Assembly: GCF_034190915.1 (NCBI RefSeq)
Contig: NW_026947507.1
Coordinates: 34,199,001 to 34,263,000 of the forward strand
DNA from: Cavia porcellus
Taxonomy: Eukaryota; Chordata; Mammalia; Rodentia; Caviidae
DNA length: 64,000 nucleotides
Direction: 5' to 3'
Position numbers and translations under genes: made by a program. The notes below the pieces were generated by a model. The model made no database searches. It was not told the origin of the DNA and saw only the letters and a program-made list of their open reading frames with translations. Shown here one piece after another: positions 1-11,700 of this stretch (position 1 is its first letter; every line of letters begins with the position of its first letter).

Positions 1-1530
1 TAAATTCTTCATTTTATCTTTCTTTATGGCTGAGTACCATTGTATAAAAAGACCACATCTTTTTTTATCCATTCCTAGATTGATGGGCATTTGGGTTGCT
101 CTCAAGATCTAGCTCTCACAAATTGTGCTGCCATAAACATGGCTATACATATATCACTATGGTTTGATATTTTTAATTTTTCTGGGAAAATACTGAGTAG
201 GGGAATAGCTGAGTCAAACGGAGCTTCCAATCCCAGTATTTTGAGGAATCCCTGCACTAATTTCCACAGTGGTCGCACCAGGCTACACTCTAACCAACAG
301 TGCAAGAGTTCCTTTTTCCCCATAGCCTCTCCAGCATTTGTTATTGATTGATTTCTTGATAATACCCATTCTTTCTGGGGTGATATGGAATCTCAGTGTT
401 GTTTTAATTTGTATTTCTCAAATGACAGAGATGTCTAACATTTTTTCATGTATTTATTTGCTATTTGTATTTCGTCATTTTGAAAAGTATGTATTCATCT
501 CAGAGGCCCCTTTTTGGATTAAGTCTTTATATTTTGGAGGCCTGACATTTTTGAGTTCTTTATATGCTCTCAGTAGTAATCCTTTGCCTGAGAAGCAGCT
601 GGCAAACATTTTATCCCACACTGTAGGTTACCTCTTCACTGTTAGTGGTTTCTTTTGCACAACAATTTTTTTTTAATAAGATGAAATCTCATGCGTTGAT
701 TTGTGTAATTGGGATTTTATTGATAAAATCTTTGCCTACACCAATGTCTTCAAGAGTTTTACCTAATCTATCTTCCTGGAGATTTAACATTTTTGTTCTA
801 AAATTTAGATCTTTTGATCAATTTCAACTTTAGGTGAAAGACATAGGTCTAATTTTAATCTTTGGTATGTGCAGAGCTAGTTTATAAAAAGGCTATCTTC
901 CTTCCAGTGAACATGTTTGATATATTTGTCAAAGATAAGGTGACTAAACATGTTGGTAGTTATTTCTGCATCATCTGATTTGTTCAATTAATCCTCAGGT
1001 ATTTTTTTTTTTGCCAGTACCACACTCTTTTTGTCATAATAGCTTTATAATATAATTTTAAGTCAGGGATTATGATGCCTCTTTCCTTGCTTTTGTTGCC
1101 CAGAACTGCCTTTGCTATCCTAGATCTTTTCTGGTTCCAAATGAATTTTGGGATTGCTTTCTATAATTTTGAAAGATATGCTGTTGGAATTTTGATCAGA
1201 ATTGCATTAAATCTGTATAACAGTTTTGGAAGTATGGCCATTTTCACTATATTGGTTCTCCCTACTTAAGCAAGAGATATCTTTCCATTTTCTAATATCC
1301 TCTTTAATCTCTTTTTTTCAGTTTTCACTGTAGAGGTCTTTTAAATACTTTATTAGATTTATGCCTATATATTTCATTTTTGATGTTATTGTGAAAAGTG
1401 TTGTTTCCCTAATTTCTCTCTAAGTGAGTTTGTTATTCATGTACAGAAAGGCTATTGATTTTTGAATGCTGCCTTTGTATCCAGCTATGTTATTGAATTT
1501 GCTTATTCAATATAATAGTTTTTTAGTGGA
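1..1530 (-). mobile_element. LINE-1 fragment, ORF2 RT-to-C-terminal region, reverse strand
   Basis: Read on the minus strand, this follows mammalian L1 ORF2 from the reverse transcriptase region (near 1530) to close to the C-terminus (near 1). Diagnostic blocks in the usual order are the segment around 60-130 (near the ORF2 end), the block around 230-340, and the block around 1060-1260. The 3' end lies off the window and the copy stops near 1530, so it is 5'-truncated. Many stops and indels make it dead. The short open frames inside it are by-products. Confidence 0.85.
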
Positions 1531-2160
1531 CAAACTCCTAATTTCTAAGCTTAAGCCATGAACTGAAAAACAAGAACTTTCTGAGAATATGCTAAAAAGC
1601 TCTCTGATTTGTTCCATATTTAGAACTGAAACAGCCAAAATCATGCTCAAAATGTGAATCTGCCAGTATCAAGTATTCATAGCTTCATTATGGTTCTCAA
1701 ATGAAAGCTAAGGTATTTATTCGTAAAGAGCAGCATTCTAAAACTTGCAAAGAAAGATATAAAAAGATTCAGAAAATCGATGTATTGTGATGATCAAGCT
1801 CTAAGCATCATTTAATAGTAAATACAATCCCTGCTGTGCTTGTCTGATCATGATGGTCCTACCTTAATTGAAGACCTTGTGATAAGTGAATGAATTAGCT
1901 TGTGGAGGAAGTCAATTATTCTAATTGCTCACCCTACCTTTTCTCCTAATCTCATTACTTATAACTTGAGTCACTTGGCAGCATGCTCCCAGGGATAAAT
2001 GAAATAAAGTCTATGTTATTGAAAATATTTGCCCTTTTATTTATAATAAAAAATTTCACATTCTTCGGAAGTCATGAAAAGTACTACCATCATTACCACT
2101 TAGAATATGCAGGGTGAGGTGACAGAATGAATAATTATTTGGGAAGCATTCACTAAGCAG
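1531..2160. other. Unassigned AT-rich DNA
   Basis: No family, RNA gene or convincing open frame recognised. The sequence is plain AT-rich DNA between an L1 and an old LTR-like repeat. Confidence 0.5.
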
Positions 2161-2164
2161 CCTC

Positions 2165-2480
2165 TCTTGATTGAGATGTAGCACAAAATCTCTGAATCCA
2201 TTTGAGTTTGGCTATATGACTTGCTTTGGCCAGTGGAATCTGCCCAGTGGGCTATGTTTACATGAGTTAGCTTAGTTGTGTGCTCCTACGGCTCACTCAG
2301 TAAAGAGCATGTCCCAGATTGCACCTCATTCAGGAGAAAATGGAGACATGGGAAGTGAGGATCAGAAACTGGTCTTCAGCTTTGAGTGCATAGTGAGAGG
2401 CTATTGTCAAGTCTGAAAACTTGCCTTATCTGATGAGTTTCCATCAGCCTGAATTTTGGGATCATTTGTTATCCAGCAAT
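2165..2480 (+). mobile_element. Old MaLR/MLT-like LTR fragment
   Basis: The stretch around 2200-2245 resembles a phrase seen in ancient MLT-class LTRs (a 'tgacttgctttggcca' block). The remainder to about 2480 is compatible but heavily diverged. Ends and subfamily are not defined. Repeats at 55.5 kb and 60.6 kb may be the same class in reverse orientation. Confidence 0.4.
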
Positions 2481-2779
2481 ACTGCAGCAATTGTTGACTA
2501 ATGCAGACATTTCTACTTCCCATACCCTGGAAACACCCTGTTTCCAGTGTAGAAAAATGAATTGGAAAAATATGACAGTGTGTTTTTGTAAGCTCAATCA
2601 TTCATGTAGGAGCTACTGTTCCAGATGTTGTTTACATTTTGGAGCAAACAGACACAAACTCTCTACTTGGTAGAATTCTATGTATCTGGATTTGCTTCAG
2701 TTTCAATAGGAAAGACACAACAAAACAACACAAAAATTAGAAGTCTGATTTCACATAACAGAGTGAACTAGAATACCCT

Positions 2780-4030
2780 ATGCTGCTTCATCAGAGTTAC
2801 AATAACTCTGGCTCAATATAATAATTTAGTCCACCAATATCTTATTTATCTCACATTCCCACAGAATATGGAACTGAGCTGCTACATTGATGACATCTAG
2901 CTGATAGAACTTACAGAATTAGAGGAAATATGTGACCTAGAAATGCATATGTATGTTAAAGCAAAGGAAGCAAATCATAGGATCACTCAGGGACTTCCCA
3001 TCTCACTGAGATATATGTGAATATCCATCCAGTGCTAGTAATAAGTTGCTGTCATCTTTTCCTCCCTATCTTTAAGAGGGATACACAATGCTTAGAGGGC
3101 ATCTACGGATTTGGGAGATAACATATAAATTATTTGGAGACAGTGCTCTCATTCATATATTGGCTGACAATCTCAGATGATCTCCAAGGTTATCAACTTT
3201 GAGTTAAAGTGCAGGCAACATTGCCACTTGGTTATTATAACCCTGTAGATGCAAGAAGATTAAAGTGTCAGAGACACATTAAGATGCATTAGGGATTCTA
3301 TAGAAAGCCTTGAGAGCCAACTCTCAAGTTTAGAAGCAAGGATTTTGGAGCAATGTTATGGTTTTTTTTTTTCAATAAAGAAATTCTTCTTTTTGCAAAA
3401 TAGTCCTTGGCTTGCTAGCATAGACCATGGAAAATTTAGTAATACGCCCATTAGAAACTAGATATTATCACCCATTGAGTCATGCTTTTCACTGTGGCCA
3501 CATAGCTCCAGCATCCAGAAGTGGCACATAGTAGATCTTGATCAAAGCATTTCTGCATGCACATATAATTCTCTTATATTTCTTGTGTAACTACTCTTGT
3601 CACACCATCACCCTTTTGCACATTCACAGCTCTAGTTTCCTGACCATTAACTAAAGAGGAAAACAAGGCTAGTTTGTTTATGTATGCTTTCAAGAAATTC
3701 TCTGCTTTACAACTTAAGTCCTAAACAGTATCTGAGTGAAAATTCCCAAGTCCCTTTATAGCTGGGGGGAATCAGAAGGGGTCTAGTAGGAGAATCCCAG
3801 GGTGCACAGTGCCAAGAATTTAAGAGTTCATGGCCCTGAACTGCAATATTCAAGTAAGATAGTGAGTTTTACTAAGCATATATTATATGATAATTCAGAT
3901 CAAATAGATCGAGAGACTACATGCCCCACATTTCCTCAAGAATATGCACTGCCCCCACTCTACTGCTGAAGTTTTAGTGACTCACACATCACAGATTGCC
4001 TTACCAAAAGTAGCATTAAATTTGGTGATG
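2780..4030 (+). pseudogene. ERVL-like pol remnant (RT, RNase H and possibly integrase)
   Basis: At 2883-2894 the plus strand encodes a YIDD box, the catalytic motif of reverse transcriptase, followed at once by Ile, a stop codon, Leu and Ile. The following 1.1 kb, especially around 3330-3470, reads like the RNase H side of an ERVL-type pol. Numerous stops, frameshifts and an oligo-T run near 3362 show it is long inactive. No gag, env or paired LTRs were identified, so this is an isolated internal fragment. The family call is from pattern recognition; class III (ERVL) is more likely than a gamma- or beta-retroviral pol but not proven. Confidence 0.5.
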
Positions 4031-4724
4031 TACCAAAAAAGTGCATTTCTGTTTTTTTTAGGGGGATGGGGTAAGGAAATATGATTGTAATAGTTACTGC
4101 ACAGAGGAAATTGCCACACACTGGAAGGCACCTGGACTCTGCAAGGGTTGTTCCTTATGTCCTATGAGTGGGTTTGTATTTAATGGGGGATTAAACTACA
4201 TAGTAGTTATAAGTAAAAGAAATAACAAACTATATGATTTAGTTCAATTCGATAAATATTTCAAATTAAAATCCAATTATATTTTCAGTGGACTGAGGAT
4301 AACAACAGGGAGACAAAGACAACAATTATTGAAAAAAATGTGGTATATATGATTAAGAGAAAGAAAGGAGTTATAGAAACAGTGGCTATCCCATATATAT
4401 TTATGTATGCTTAGATCTTTAGATGGTAGGCATGCCTGCATTCCTATTCTATTACTCCACACAGTATTTAAGATGGCTCCATAAATATATACACAAAATG
4501 ATGACATAAAATGTAAAATATTCAAATGAGGAGGATGGTAAAAAGGAAATATCAGCATAGCAAAAATAAGATGTCACAAGTGTTTAGTGCACATGATACA
4601 TGCTATATATTTAGTAAAGAAAGAAATAAATTTGGCTCTAAGCAATCCAGCATCCTGCCCAAGAAGAAAAATAAAGAAAAAATACTGTGTTTTAAAGAAA
4701 AGAATAAACTGAAGAGGCAGTAAC
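4031..4724. other. Unassigned AT-rich DNA
   Basis: Nothing recognisable. The first part could still be the decayed continuation of the upstream pol remnant. Confidence 0.4.
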
Positions 4725-4870
4725 TAATATTTATTCAGCAACGATTCTATTTAATCCTAAAATAAAGTCTACAGAAAAGGTGTTGATTCCTATTTTAGAA
4801 ATGAGGAAACTCAGTATATAACACTTTTAAGAAACATTAAATAGTTTTTAGCTATTAAACTTAAGTCAAT
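4725..4870 (-). mobile_element. MIR SINE, reverse strand
   Basis: The reverse-strand MIR core is visible in the segment around 4790-4815 ('tagaaatgaggaaactcag'). This is the antisense form of the conserved MIR centre, with diverged flanks. Confidence 0.6.
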
Positions 4871-4872
4871 GT

Positions 4873-5140
4873 ATCCTTTTTCAATTTTTTTTACTAGTAT
4901 ATGTTTGTAATGCATAATAATCACATTCCTCTTGGGGAGTGGGTATATGAACATAGCAGATCACAATTCTTTTTTTAAAATTCCTTCCCCTGCTTTTCCT
5001 CTGTCTCCTTCCATCTCTTGAGCCCCTTCATATTTGCAAAAGATCTCTCTCCCTGTTTCCTATTGTCTTTTATTTTGTTCTTTATTTATATGTTGGGTTT
5101 CTAATAGAAGAGAAATCATGCAATCTTTAAGCTTTATGTT
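4873..5140 (-). mobile_element. L1 3' end, reverse strand
   Basis: The order is a T-rich start, a 'tagtatatgtttgtaatgca' block, a pyrimidine-rich stretch, then 'gcaaaagatctctctccctg' and 'gaaatcatgcaatctttaa'. It recurs at 6.1, 9.2, 18.9 and 41.8 kb, where it leads into ORF2. It is therefore the 3' UTR of one lineage-specific L1 family inserted in reverse. Severely 5'-truncated. Confidence 0.7.
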
Positions 5141-6127
5141 GAAGTATCTTGATGCCAAAGACCATCCTGTTTCCATTACAGCACATTGTTACTGAGCTCT
5201 GTCTAAGAAATCCCTAACTTGGAAAAAACAGTGGTTAGTGACAGCCAGACGTTCTTGCCAGCTCTCCTGGTAGAGTCTCTCTTTCTTTCTTTCTGTAGAA
5301 ACTGGAAGTATTCAGATACTACCGTTGATTGACCACAGCTTCCAAAGTCATTTCAGCTTGGCATGGTAGTCGGGCAGTTAAAAACACATACTTCAGTTAG
5401 CCTTTCTCAACAGATATGCAGCCAGCTTGGTGAAGGGAAGAAAAGAAAACACATGCCAGAATCCAAGGTATTTCTACAGAAAGTTCAAGGTAGGCAAATA
5501 AAAAAAAATAGATAGTAAGAGTGAGTAAATTGTATTTTTCTCTTCTAAAAAGATATCATGAGGAGACATTTTCTTCATTCTCCTGCTAATTGCTAGCCTC
5601 CCCAGTGTGAATTACCCTATATTAATTAACTTTATCTATTGCTGTTGGCAGAGTGGCTATACAGTAAATCAAGCAATTAACAACTTCCCATATTACACTC
5701 AGAAGAGAGGTAACAAGTTGCCAAACAGATTGACACTTTGCTTTATGCTTTCTTCCATAATTTTCTCTTCAGGGTTTCATCCTTCATGTTATTACTATTA
5801 TGGGAATTTTACTAGCATTGGTGAAGCTTAGAAGTCCTTCCACGTGGATAGGACTTGGCCTTAGAAACTGGGAGATCCAAAAGTCTCAGAGAGAGGAGCT
5901 GGACTCCTTAACTCAGACTCTGTGGATAAGACTCATGAGCTACCAGTTGGAAGAGAAAATGGAGAATTATCTTGACCTGTCCTGGTTCTTTTGTTTAGAT
6001 CTTCAGTGCTTACATCATAAATCAAGGTCTGTGTCGGTGATCGCTTTGCATTCCAAAGCCAACAGTATACGAGACTTCTCTGCTCTCTGTGTTCTCATCA
6101 ACAAAACCTATTATTTGTTGCTATAAC
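5141..6127. other. Unassigned DNA with short CTTT run
   Basis: Contains a short (CTTT)n run near 5279-5296. The overlapping open frames at 5607-6126 show no recognisable domain. No family identified. Confidence 0.5.
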
Positions 6128-6340
6128 TTTAGATTTTTTTAAAAAAAAGTTAAAACTTTTAGTAGTGCATGTTTGTAGTACATGGTGATTACATTCATTG
6201 TGGAAAGTTTACATGTATATAATACATCTTAACTCTTCTTTCATCCTCTTTTCCTTCCTTGTCTCTCCTGTCTTCCATCTTTTGGTCTCCTTCCCATTTT
6301 GATCTGTCTCATTTACTATTATCTATCTTTTATTATACTC
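6128..6340 (-). mobile_element. L1 3' end, reverse strand
   Basis: Same 3' UTR family as the copy at 4.87 kb, from an A/T-rich tail through 'gtagtacatggtgattacat' and a pyrimidine-rich tract to about 6340. Severely 5'-truncated. Confidence 0.65.
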
Positions 6341-7379
6341 TTGACTTTGACCATTATCTTTGCTCTTACCATTTTAGCGGCAGCATCTAATTATTTGGGC
6401 CTTCAAACCTTATCTTTAGACAGTTTCATTCTAACTCTTTGCTTCCAAGAAAGTATACTCATACCGTTTGTTGCTTTGTAGAGGACCCAAACCTGAACTT
6501 CACATGGAATCTTCATTCTATTAAATTCTGCACCAGTCTGCTTCATAAAATACCTTTCCATCATCCCTTTTTCCTTTTGTCTGGTATATATGGACCAAAC
6601 CACCTGCAACAGTCACTTGAAGTCTTACCAAGTTCTGCTAAGATATTTTGCTTTCCTAGAGGAAGGATTCTACCCTAGAACTTCTGTTTTTCACATCCCC
6701 ACCTCATTATCTGCTTCTTCTTAAGCACAGTAAAGCTGAACTAAGTCATTTCATGACCTTAATTCTGTGAGCTGCCCTGTCCTTGACCAAACCATCATTC
6801 CTTGATCATTTACTGCTTCTTTTCAACTATATATCGAGTCATTTCTTGGACTTCAAACAAAGAAGATACTGGTCACCTGACCCTCAGTAACTTAGAGATG
6901 GTCTTTTGTATTAGTTAAGCATATTGTGCTTCTAAAATTAAACAAGCCAGATCCTTAACTTTCTGTCCTGACCAAATGCTGTGGATGTGACTCATGCTGA
7001 GGACACAAGCCCTAACTCTCCTTCTGCATACACAATCCCTACTTTCAGACAGGAAAGCTCGTCTACTCTCAGAGGTTTCGTACCTTGCATCTCATTAATC
7101 CAACTGGCATTCCCACTCCCACAAAAGATAATACTCTCACGAAGAGGAAGATGAAATATTGAGCAGATGCCTTCTGTAGCCTGCACAGAATAACTAATTT
7201 GCATTTATGAGTCCTAAAACATTGTTCTCAGGGCCTGGACTAACAGATGCTTTTCTGTGTTGTGCTGTGAAGTGGGAAACATCTTCAGTTGGTGCTGCAA
7301 CAACTCTAAGTAAAATGTTTAGCATTAGATGTTAAATTTGAAAATATCCATAGTCACCTTTGGACAATTCTATTCTTAG
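6341..7379. other. Unassigned DNA
   Basis: About 1 kb without a recognised repeat, RNA gene or credible coding sequence. The open frames here (60-79 codons) overlap on both strands and carry no domain. Confidence 0.5.
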
Positions 7380-7795
7380 GTATGGTATAAGTTTCTTTCT
7401 ATGTTGTAAAAAATGACCACAAACTTGGTGGTTTAAAACAATAGATATTTATTCATATGGATGAAGAGGCCAGAAATTCTGGTATCAAGGTACTGAGAAA
7501 AGATAACAGAAGGCCGTGTTTCCTCCAGAGACTCTGGAGGAGAATCCTCTCCTGGATAACCTTAACTTCTGCTTCAAGCTATCCTTGATTCACGGCTGAA
7601 TTTACACCAGTCCTGCCTCTGTGGTCTCATTGTTTCCTCCTTTTCCTTGTCAGTGCCCTCTCCTATGTCCTTCTTTTACAAGGACACTTGTGATCAGTTG
7701 CACTTATGTTCATCTAGATACTCCAGGATAATCTCTTCATCTCAAGATCCTTAATTTAAATGTGTCTGCAAAGACTATTTTTTCCAAATAAAAGG
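7380..7795 (-). mobile_element. MLT1-class LTR (ERVL-MaLR), reverse strand
   Basis: Antisense MLT1 landmarks appear in order. 'ggtttaaaacaatagatat' is the reverse of the polyadenylation region. A long middle portion follows, then 'ctccaggataatctcttcat', 'caagatccttaatttaaatg' and 'tctgcaaagac'. This is a solo LTR; no internal region is attached. Confidence 0.65.
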
Positions 7796-8035
7796 GCCCC
7801 TACAGGCTTCATTACTTATCTTGTTGTAGATATATATTCAACAGATATGCACACACATGTATACTTGTGTGTGCACATATTCATAGTGAATCCAAACTTG
7901 GGAAACCTAAATATCCATCAGGTTTATAATGCATAAATAAGATGTGTTCATATAAGGCAATATCACACAGCAATGACTGAATACCAAAAAAATAAGTTCG
8001 AGTATAAGAAACAAGATTCACAAAGGATTTACTGG

Positions 8036-8245
8036 CCAGGTTTGGTGGCACACACCCATAATGCCAGCACTCTGGGAGACTAAAGCAGGAAGATCACAAA
8101 TCTGAAGCCAGCACAGGCAATTTAAGGACTTAGCAAGATACTGTCTCAAGGAAAGGACAGGCGATGTAGCTCAGAGCAACGATTCTGTGCTCAGTTCTCT
8201 CCAGACAACAAACAAACAAACAAACAAATAAATAAAAAAAATGAA
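8036..8245 (+). mobile_element. Composite B1-dID SINE
   Basis: A B1-like left half ('ggtggcacacacccataatg', 'ccagcactctgggag') runs through 'tactgtctcaaggaaagga' into an ID-like right half ('gatgtagctcagagcaacga'). It ends in an (AAAC)n/(AAAT)n tail at about 8208-8240. B1 is 7SL-derived and ID is tRNA-derived; both are transcribed by RNA polymerase III. The joined arrangement is the B1-dID dimer known from dormice and squirrels, and it is the best taxonomic marker in the window together with the reverse copy at 38.0 kb. Confidence 0.75.
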
Positions 8246-8384
8246 GTGCACGATTCCATTTCGCATACTTTGAAAAACATAAAATGAAACTAGAATATTT
8301 AGGAAAGTATATATACTTAGGATGTAAGAATACATGTTGTATAAAGTAGAATTCTCCCAAAATTCATGTTCACCTAGAACTTGT

Positions 8385-8745
8385 TTTAAATGTGAACATG
8401 TTTGAAAATAGATGCTTTGAGGATGCAGTAGTATTAGACTAAAACCCCTCGACCCTTGGATTAAAATGGGCCCTGTATCCAATGACGGGTGTTCTTATAG
8501 GAAGGCGAAGACACAGGAGCCTGCCACATGATGACAAAGGAGAGAACACAATGCCAAGCATGGTGAGAATCACCAGACACTTGGAAATTCATGGAAGGAT
8601 TCTTCTCTAGAGCCTTGGAGGACTGTATGCTAATACTCCCTTGATGTCACACTTGCAGTCTCTCAAGCAGTGGAAGAACAAATTTCTGTTGTCTTAAGCC
8701 AATCAATTTGTAATCATTTTTATTGCAACCAGGACTCACTAACAC
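8385..8745 (+). mobile_element. MLT1-class LTR, plus strand
   Basis: The 3' half is clear: 'aacaaatttctgttgtctta', then 'agccaatcaatttgtaatca', ending near 'ggactcactaacaca'. This matches the polyadenylation region and 3' end of MLT1 LTRs. The 5' half, with 'gtgttcttataggaaggcga' near 8488, is more diverged. Confidence 0.6.
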
Positions 8746-9212
8746 AGAGTAAAAAAAGAAATGATTAATATAAAAGTTGGGGTAACAGATACTTCTAGTG
8801 AATAAAGTGGGAGTTGTGTCTTGCAAGACATGCAAAGAGATTTCTGGGTTCTAGGAAGGTTGTTTATCGTCACAAGACTAGAATTAACAGGTAGCAAGAA
8901 AAATTTTCTCTGTGTTTCTATCTACTTTGCTTTTTTTTTTTTTTTCAGTATAAAGGCTTGGAAGCCTTCTTATAAGGAGAACTGTCTGTCCTGTGAATCT
9001 GGAACTTGCTGAGCAAGTCAACCAAACAGGCTTGTGTTTCAGGGACAAGAACTCCAAGCATGGGGCTGTGTCTGCCATGGAAGTCAACTCTGCACAGGCC
9101 TATGACAAACCTAATGCTTCTCCTTGGAGTAAACTTATTTTAGTGAAAAAAGGCCAGGCCTACAAGCTTGACCCAGGAAGGAAATGGCTAGGTAAATCCT
9201 TGTTTGTTTTTC
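8746..9212. other. Unassigned DNA with a poly-T run
   Basis: A T run at about 8932-8945 may be the reversed tail of a degraded retroposon, but no body was recognised beside it. The open frames here have no domain. Confidence 0.4.
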
Positions 9213-9410
9213 ATGTTTGTTTTCAATTTAATTAAATTATTATTTTTACTGGTACACATTTACAGTATATAATGATTGCATTCCTCATGGAGAGTAGGTA
9301 CATGTACATAGCACATCTTACTGTTTTTTCTTTCTCCTTCTCTCCCTCCTACCTCCCCCACTTCTTGGCCTTACATTCATTTTCTGTGCTTCCCTGAATC
9401 CATAGACAGG
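9213..9410 (-). mobile_element. L1 3' end, reverse strand
   Basis: Same L1 3' UTR family ('tactggtacacatttacagt', 'atgattgcattcctcatgga', then a pyrimidine-rich tract). Only about 200 bp of the 3' end is present. Confidence 0.7.
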
Positions 9411-9984
9411 AGTTACTGAGAGAAAATTTAAAGTGGAGAGCAAATTGTTTCACTCAAATGTCTTCTAAAACTTTTTTTTTTTTGTCGCATGAAGTACAAT
9501 TTAGATTTTTTTTAATAGTCAAAAATGTTCCCAAAAGGAGAAGGTTTTCCACTAAATAGCATTGGATTTGAGTGTTTGTGAGAGGTCACTGTGCTTGAAG
9601 AAGTCATTCATGGGGCTGTCAGAGCCTCGGAAGAAGATTCGAGAAGGAAGGAAAGGGAGCAGTGGGCAGGAATCTCTGTACTGTTGTCTTAGGGGCAGAA
9701 ATAGAAATCCAGCAAAATGCCAGGAATCACCCTGGTGACTGGAGGCTTTTTGGATTCTGGGCTTTCCTTTTCTCCAGTCAGTCCTCAGCTGAGTGGTCAG
9801 AGCTGATGGCAATAGGAAGAGGAGGAGAAAAGTGAGTGAGCTGTGATGGGAAACTAACCATCCTGCTTTTGCTGGGAGTATTGAAGCCTCTTTGCAGCGT
9901 GCTCCTCTTCTTCCTCTATAAAATGAGCACCGATCATTATAAATATCAACAGAAAGTCAATCAACAGAAAACCAATTCCTGCTT
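9411..9984. other. Unassigned DNA
   Basis: No recognised family. The 86-codon reverse frame at 9552-9812 has no recognisable motif. Confidence 0.5.
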
Positions 9985-10165
9985 TGCAGTAAGTGTTTTA
10001 TACACATTATCCCATTTAACTCTCCCAAGAGCCCTAAGGCATAGATCATCTGGTCTCCATTTTAGGGTTGGGAATGTAAGATAAAACTCCTAGTTGATCA
10101 AAAGCAAGCATCACTACGCTCATACAGGTTGAAATTAGTGAAACCAACACTAGAAGTCTCAGCTC
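9985..10165 (-). mobile_element. MIR SINE, reverse strand
   Basis: The antisense MIR pattern is seen in order: 'acattatcccatttaactct', 'cattttagggttgggaatgt', then a diverged left part ending near 'tcagctctgtgg'. Confidence 0.6.
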
Positions 10166-10994
10166 TGTGGTCCTAGAGATGGAATCTTCCACCAGCATAG
10201 CCCTGCTGACACAGTGCTTGTGAAGATAGTCTAGCAAAGATTCCCCGCCCTTCTATAACTCAGGAAAGCCACACTAAATCATCAGACAAGTGTCAGAAAA
10301 TGCAACACACTGCGATGACTACTTCAATAATTCTTCTGAAATATGCGATGTCCCGTTCCTTATCAACAAATGATTTGGTGTGTTCTTCTTTTGTTGCTGC
10401 CTTGAGTATATTTTTAGTTTACTCAGACTCAGTGTCACATACAGTAGCAAGTGTACACACAACTTGGCAAAAGTGGAATACAATTATTGTTTTATAAAAA
10501 TTGTTATGCCATATAAAATCACTGTAGTATTATTTGTATTTTGAAAAGCTTAATAGAGAAGACGCAGTAGCAGAAAAATAGGATAGGGAGTTTGATAGTT
10601 GGTGCGTGAAATCTGGGGACACCAGGCCAGTGTTCCACTGTATTGTGCACTGGAGCTTCTGAGACATTTCTGGTGCAATCCTGTTTCTTCCGTGCCTTTA
10701 TGGAGGTCCCCTCCCCCTCGATGGACACTGCTTGTCCAAAAGCCTCTCCTCTATCCTGGATCTCAAACTATCCCTGGATAGTTTTTTCTAAAACATATTC
10801 TCACATCACTTTGAAAATATGAACAACACAAAACTAAAAGCTCAAATTCATACTCAATCTATATTTGTAGTATAAAAGATATATATATGGCATTCCTATT
10901 CTGTTTTGGATTTGACAGTTAAAAATCCTGTATAAACTCCTTCTTCCTGATTTTCATGTGAAAGTGTCCTTCCCCTGACTTTTGTTTGTGTGTT
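10166..10994. other. Unassigned DNA
   Basis: No repeat family or gene recognised. A short TA-rich run sits near 10879-10889. Confidence 0.45.
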
Positions 10995-11075
10995 TTAATT
11001 TGAGATAAAACCTCAGTATGATAACCAGGCTGACCTCAAACTTACAATCATTCTCCTACCTTCCCAAACCTTTTT
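10995..11075 (-). mobile_element. B1 SINE fragment, reverse strand
   Basis: Antisense B1 right portion: 'gataaccaggctgacctcaa', then 'cttacaatcattctcctacc'. Truncated and diverged. Confidence 0.55.
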
Positions 11076-11209
11076 AGTTGAATATCTAATTAACTTATTT
11101 TCAGCATTTCAGAACTAAAAAGTATAGATGTTTAAAGCTAAGAGTTTCAACTTGAGTATCATTTTGGGTTATATCATAAGTTTGATATAAAAGGTTTACT
11201 TTTGTTATT

Positions 11210-11700
11210 CTATCTAATCACACACTTTGCTTTCTCTTTGACCTCAGTGGTATTTAGAAATTTTTTTAGTTTCTATTTATGAGTGACTATGCATTTTAAA
11301 AATATAAACATTGTTGTTTAGAATTGTGTCACTGCTGAATAAGGTCACTTACAGCAATAGTTTATTGAGGTTTTTACCCATTTTAGGATGATATCTCACA
11401 AGCACTGAAAGAAGGTGTTTTGTTTTAACATGATGAAGGGTTTGGTATTAATTTTGGAGATTCTATTATTCTTTTTTTGCCTTAAATTTTTCTTTGTCTA
11501 ATGTTAAAACTGTGACTCCTTCTGCTCTAAAATTTTCTTTTGATGTATTCATTTCCTCTAATTTTTCTTAATTCAGTTTTGTCTTGTTTAGTCTTATTTA
11601 AGTAGACTACTTATAATATTGAGAGTAACTTACTTTATAGTTCAGGCTAACCTAGAAGCTTTTGACTTACCTGAGATGACTATACATTTTATTTTTACTG
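11210..11700 (-). mobile_element. Old L1 (L1M-like) internal fragment, reverse strand
   Basis: The AT-rich phrases around 11230-11340 and 11495-11560 ('tctttgtctaatgttaaaac', 'tgactccttctgctctaaaa') resemble antisense internal sequence of old mammalian L1s. Ends are unclear and divergence is high. Confidence 0.4.
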
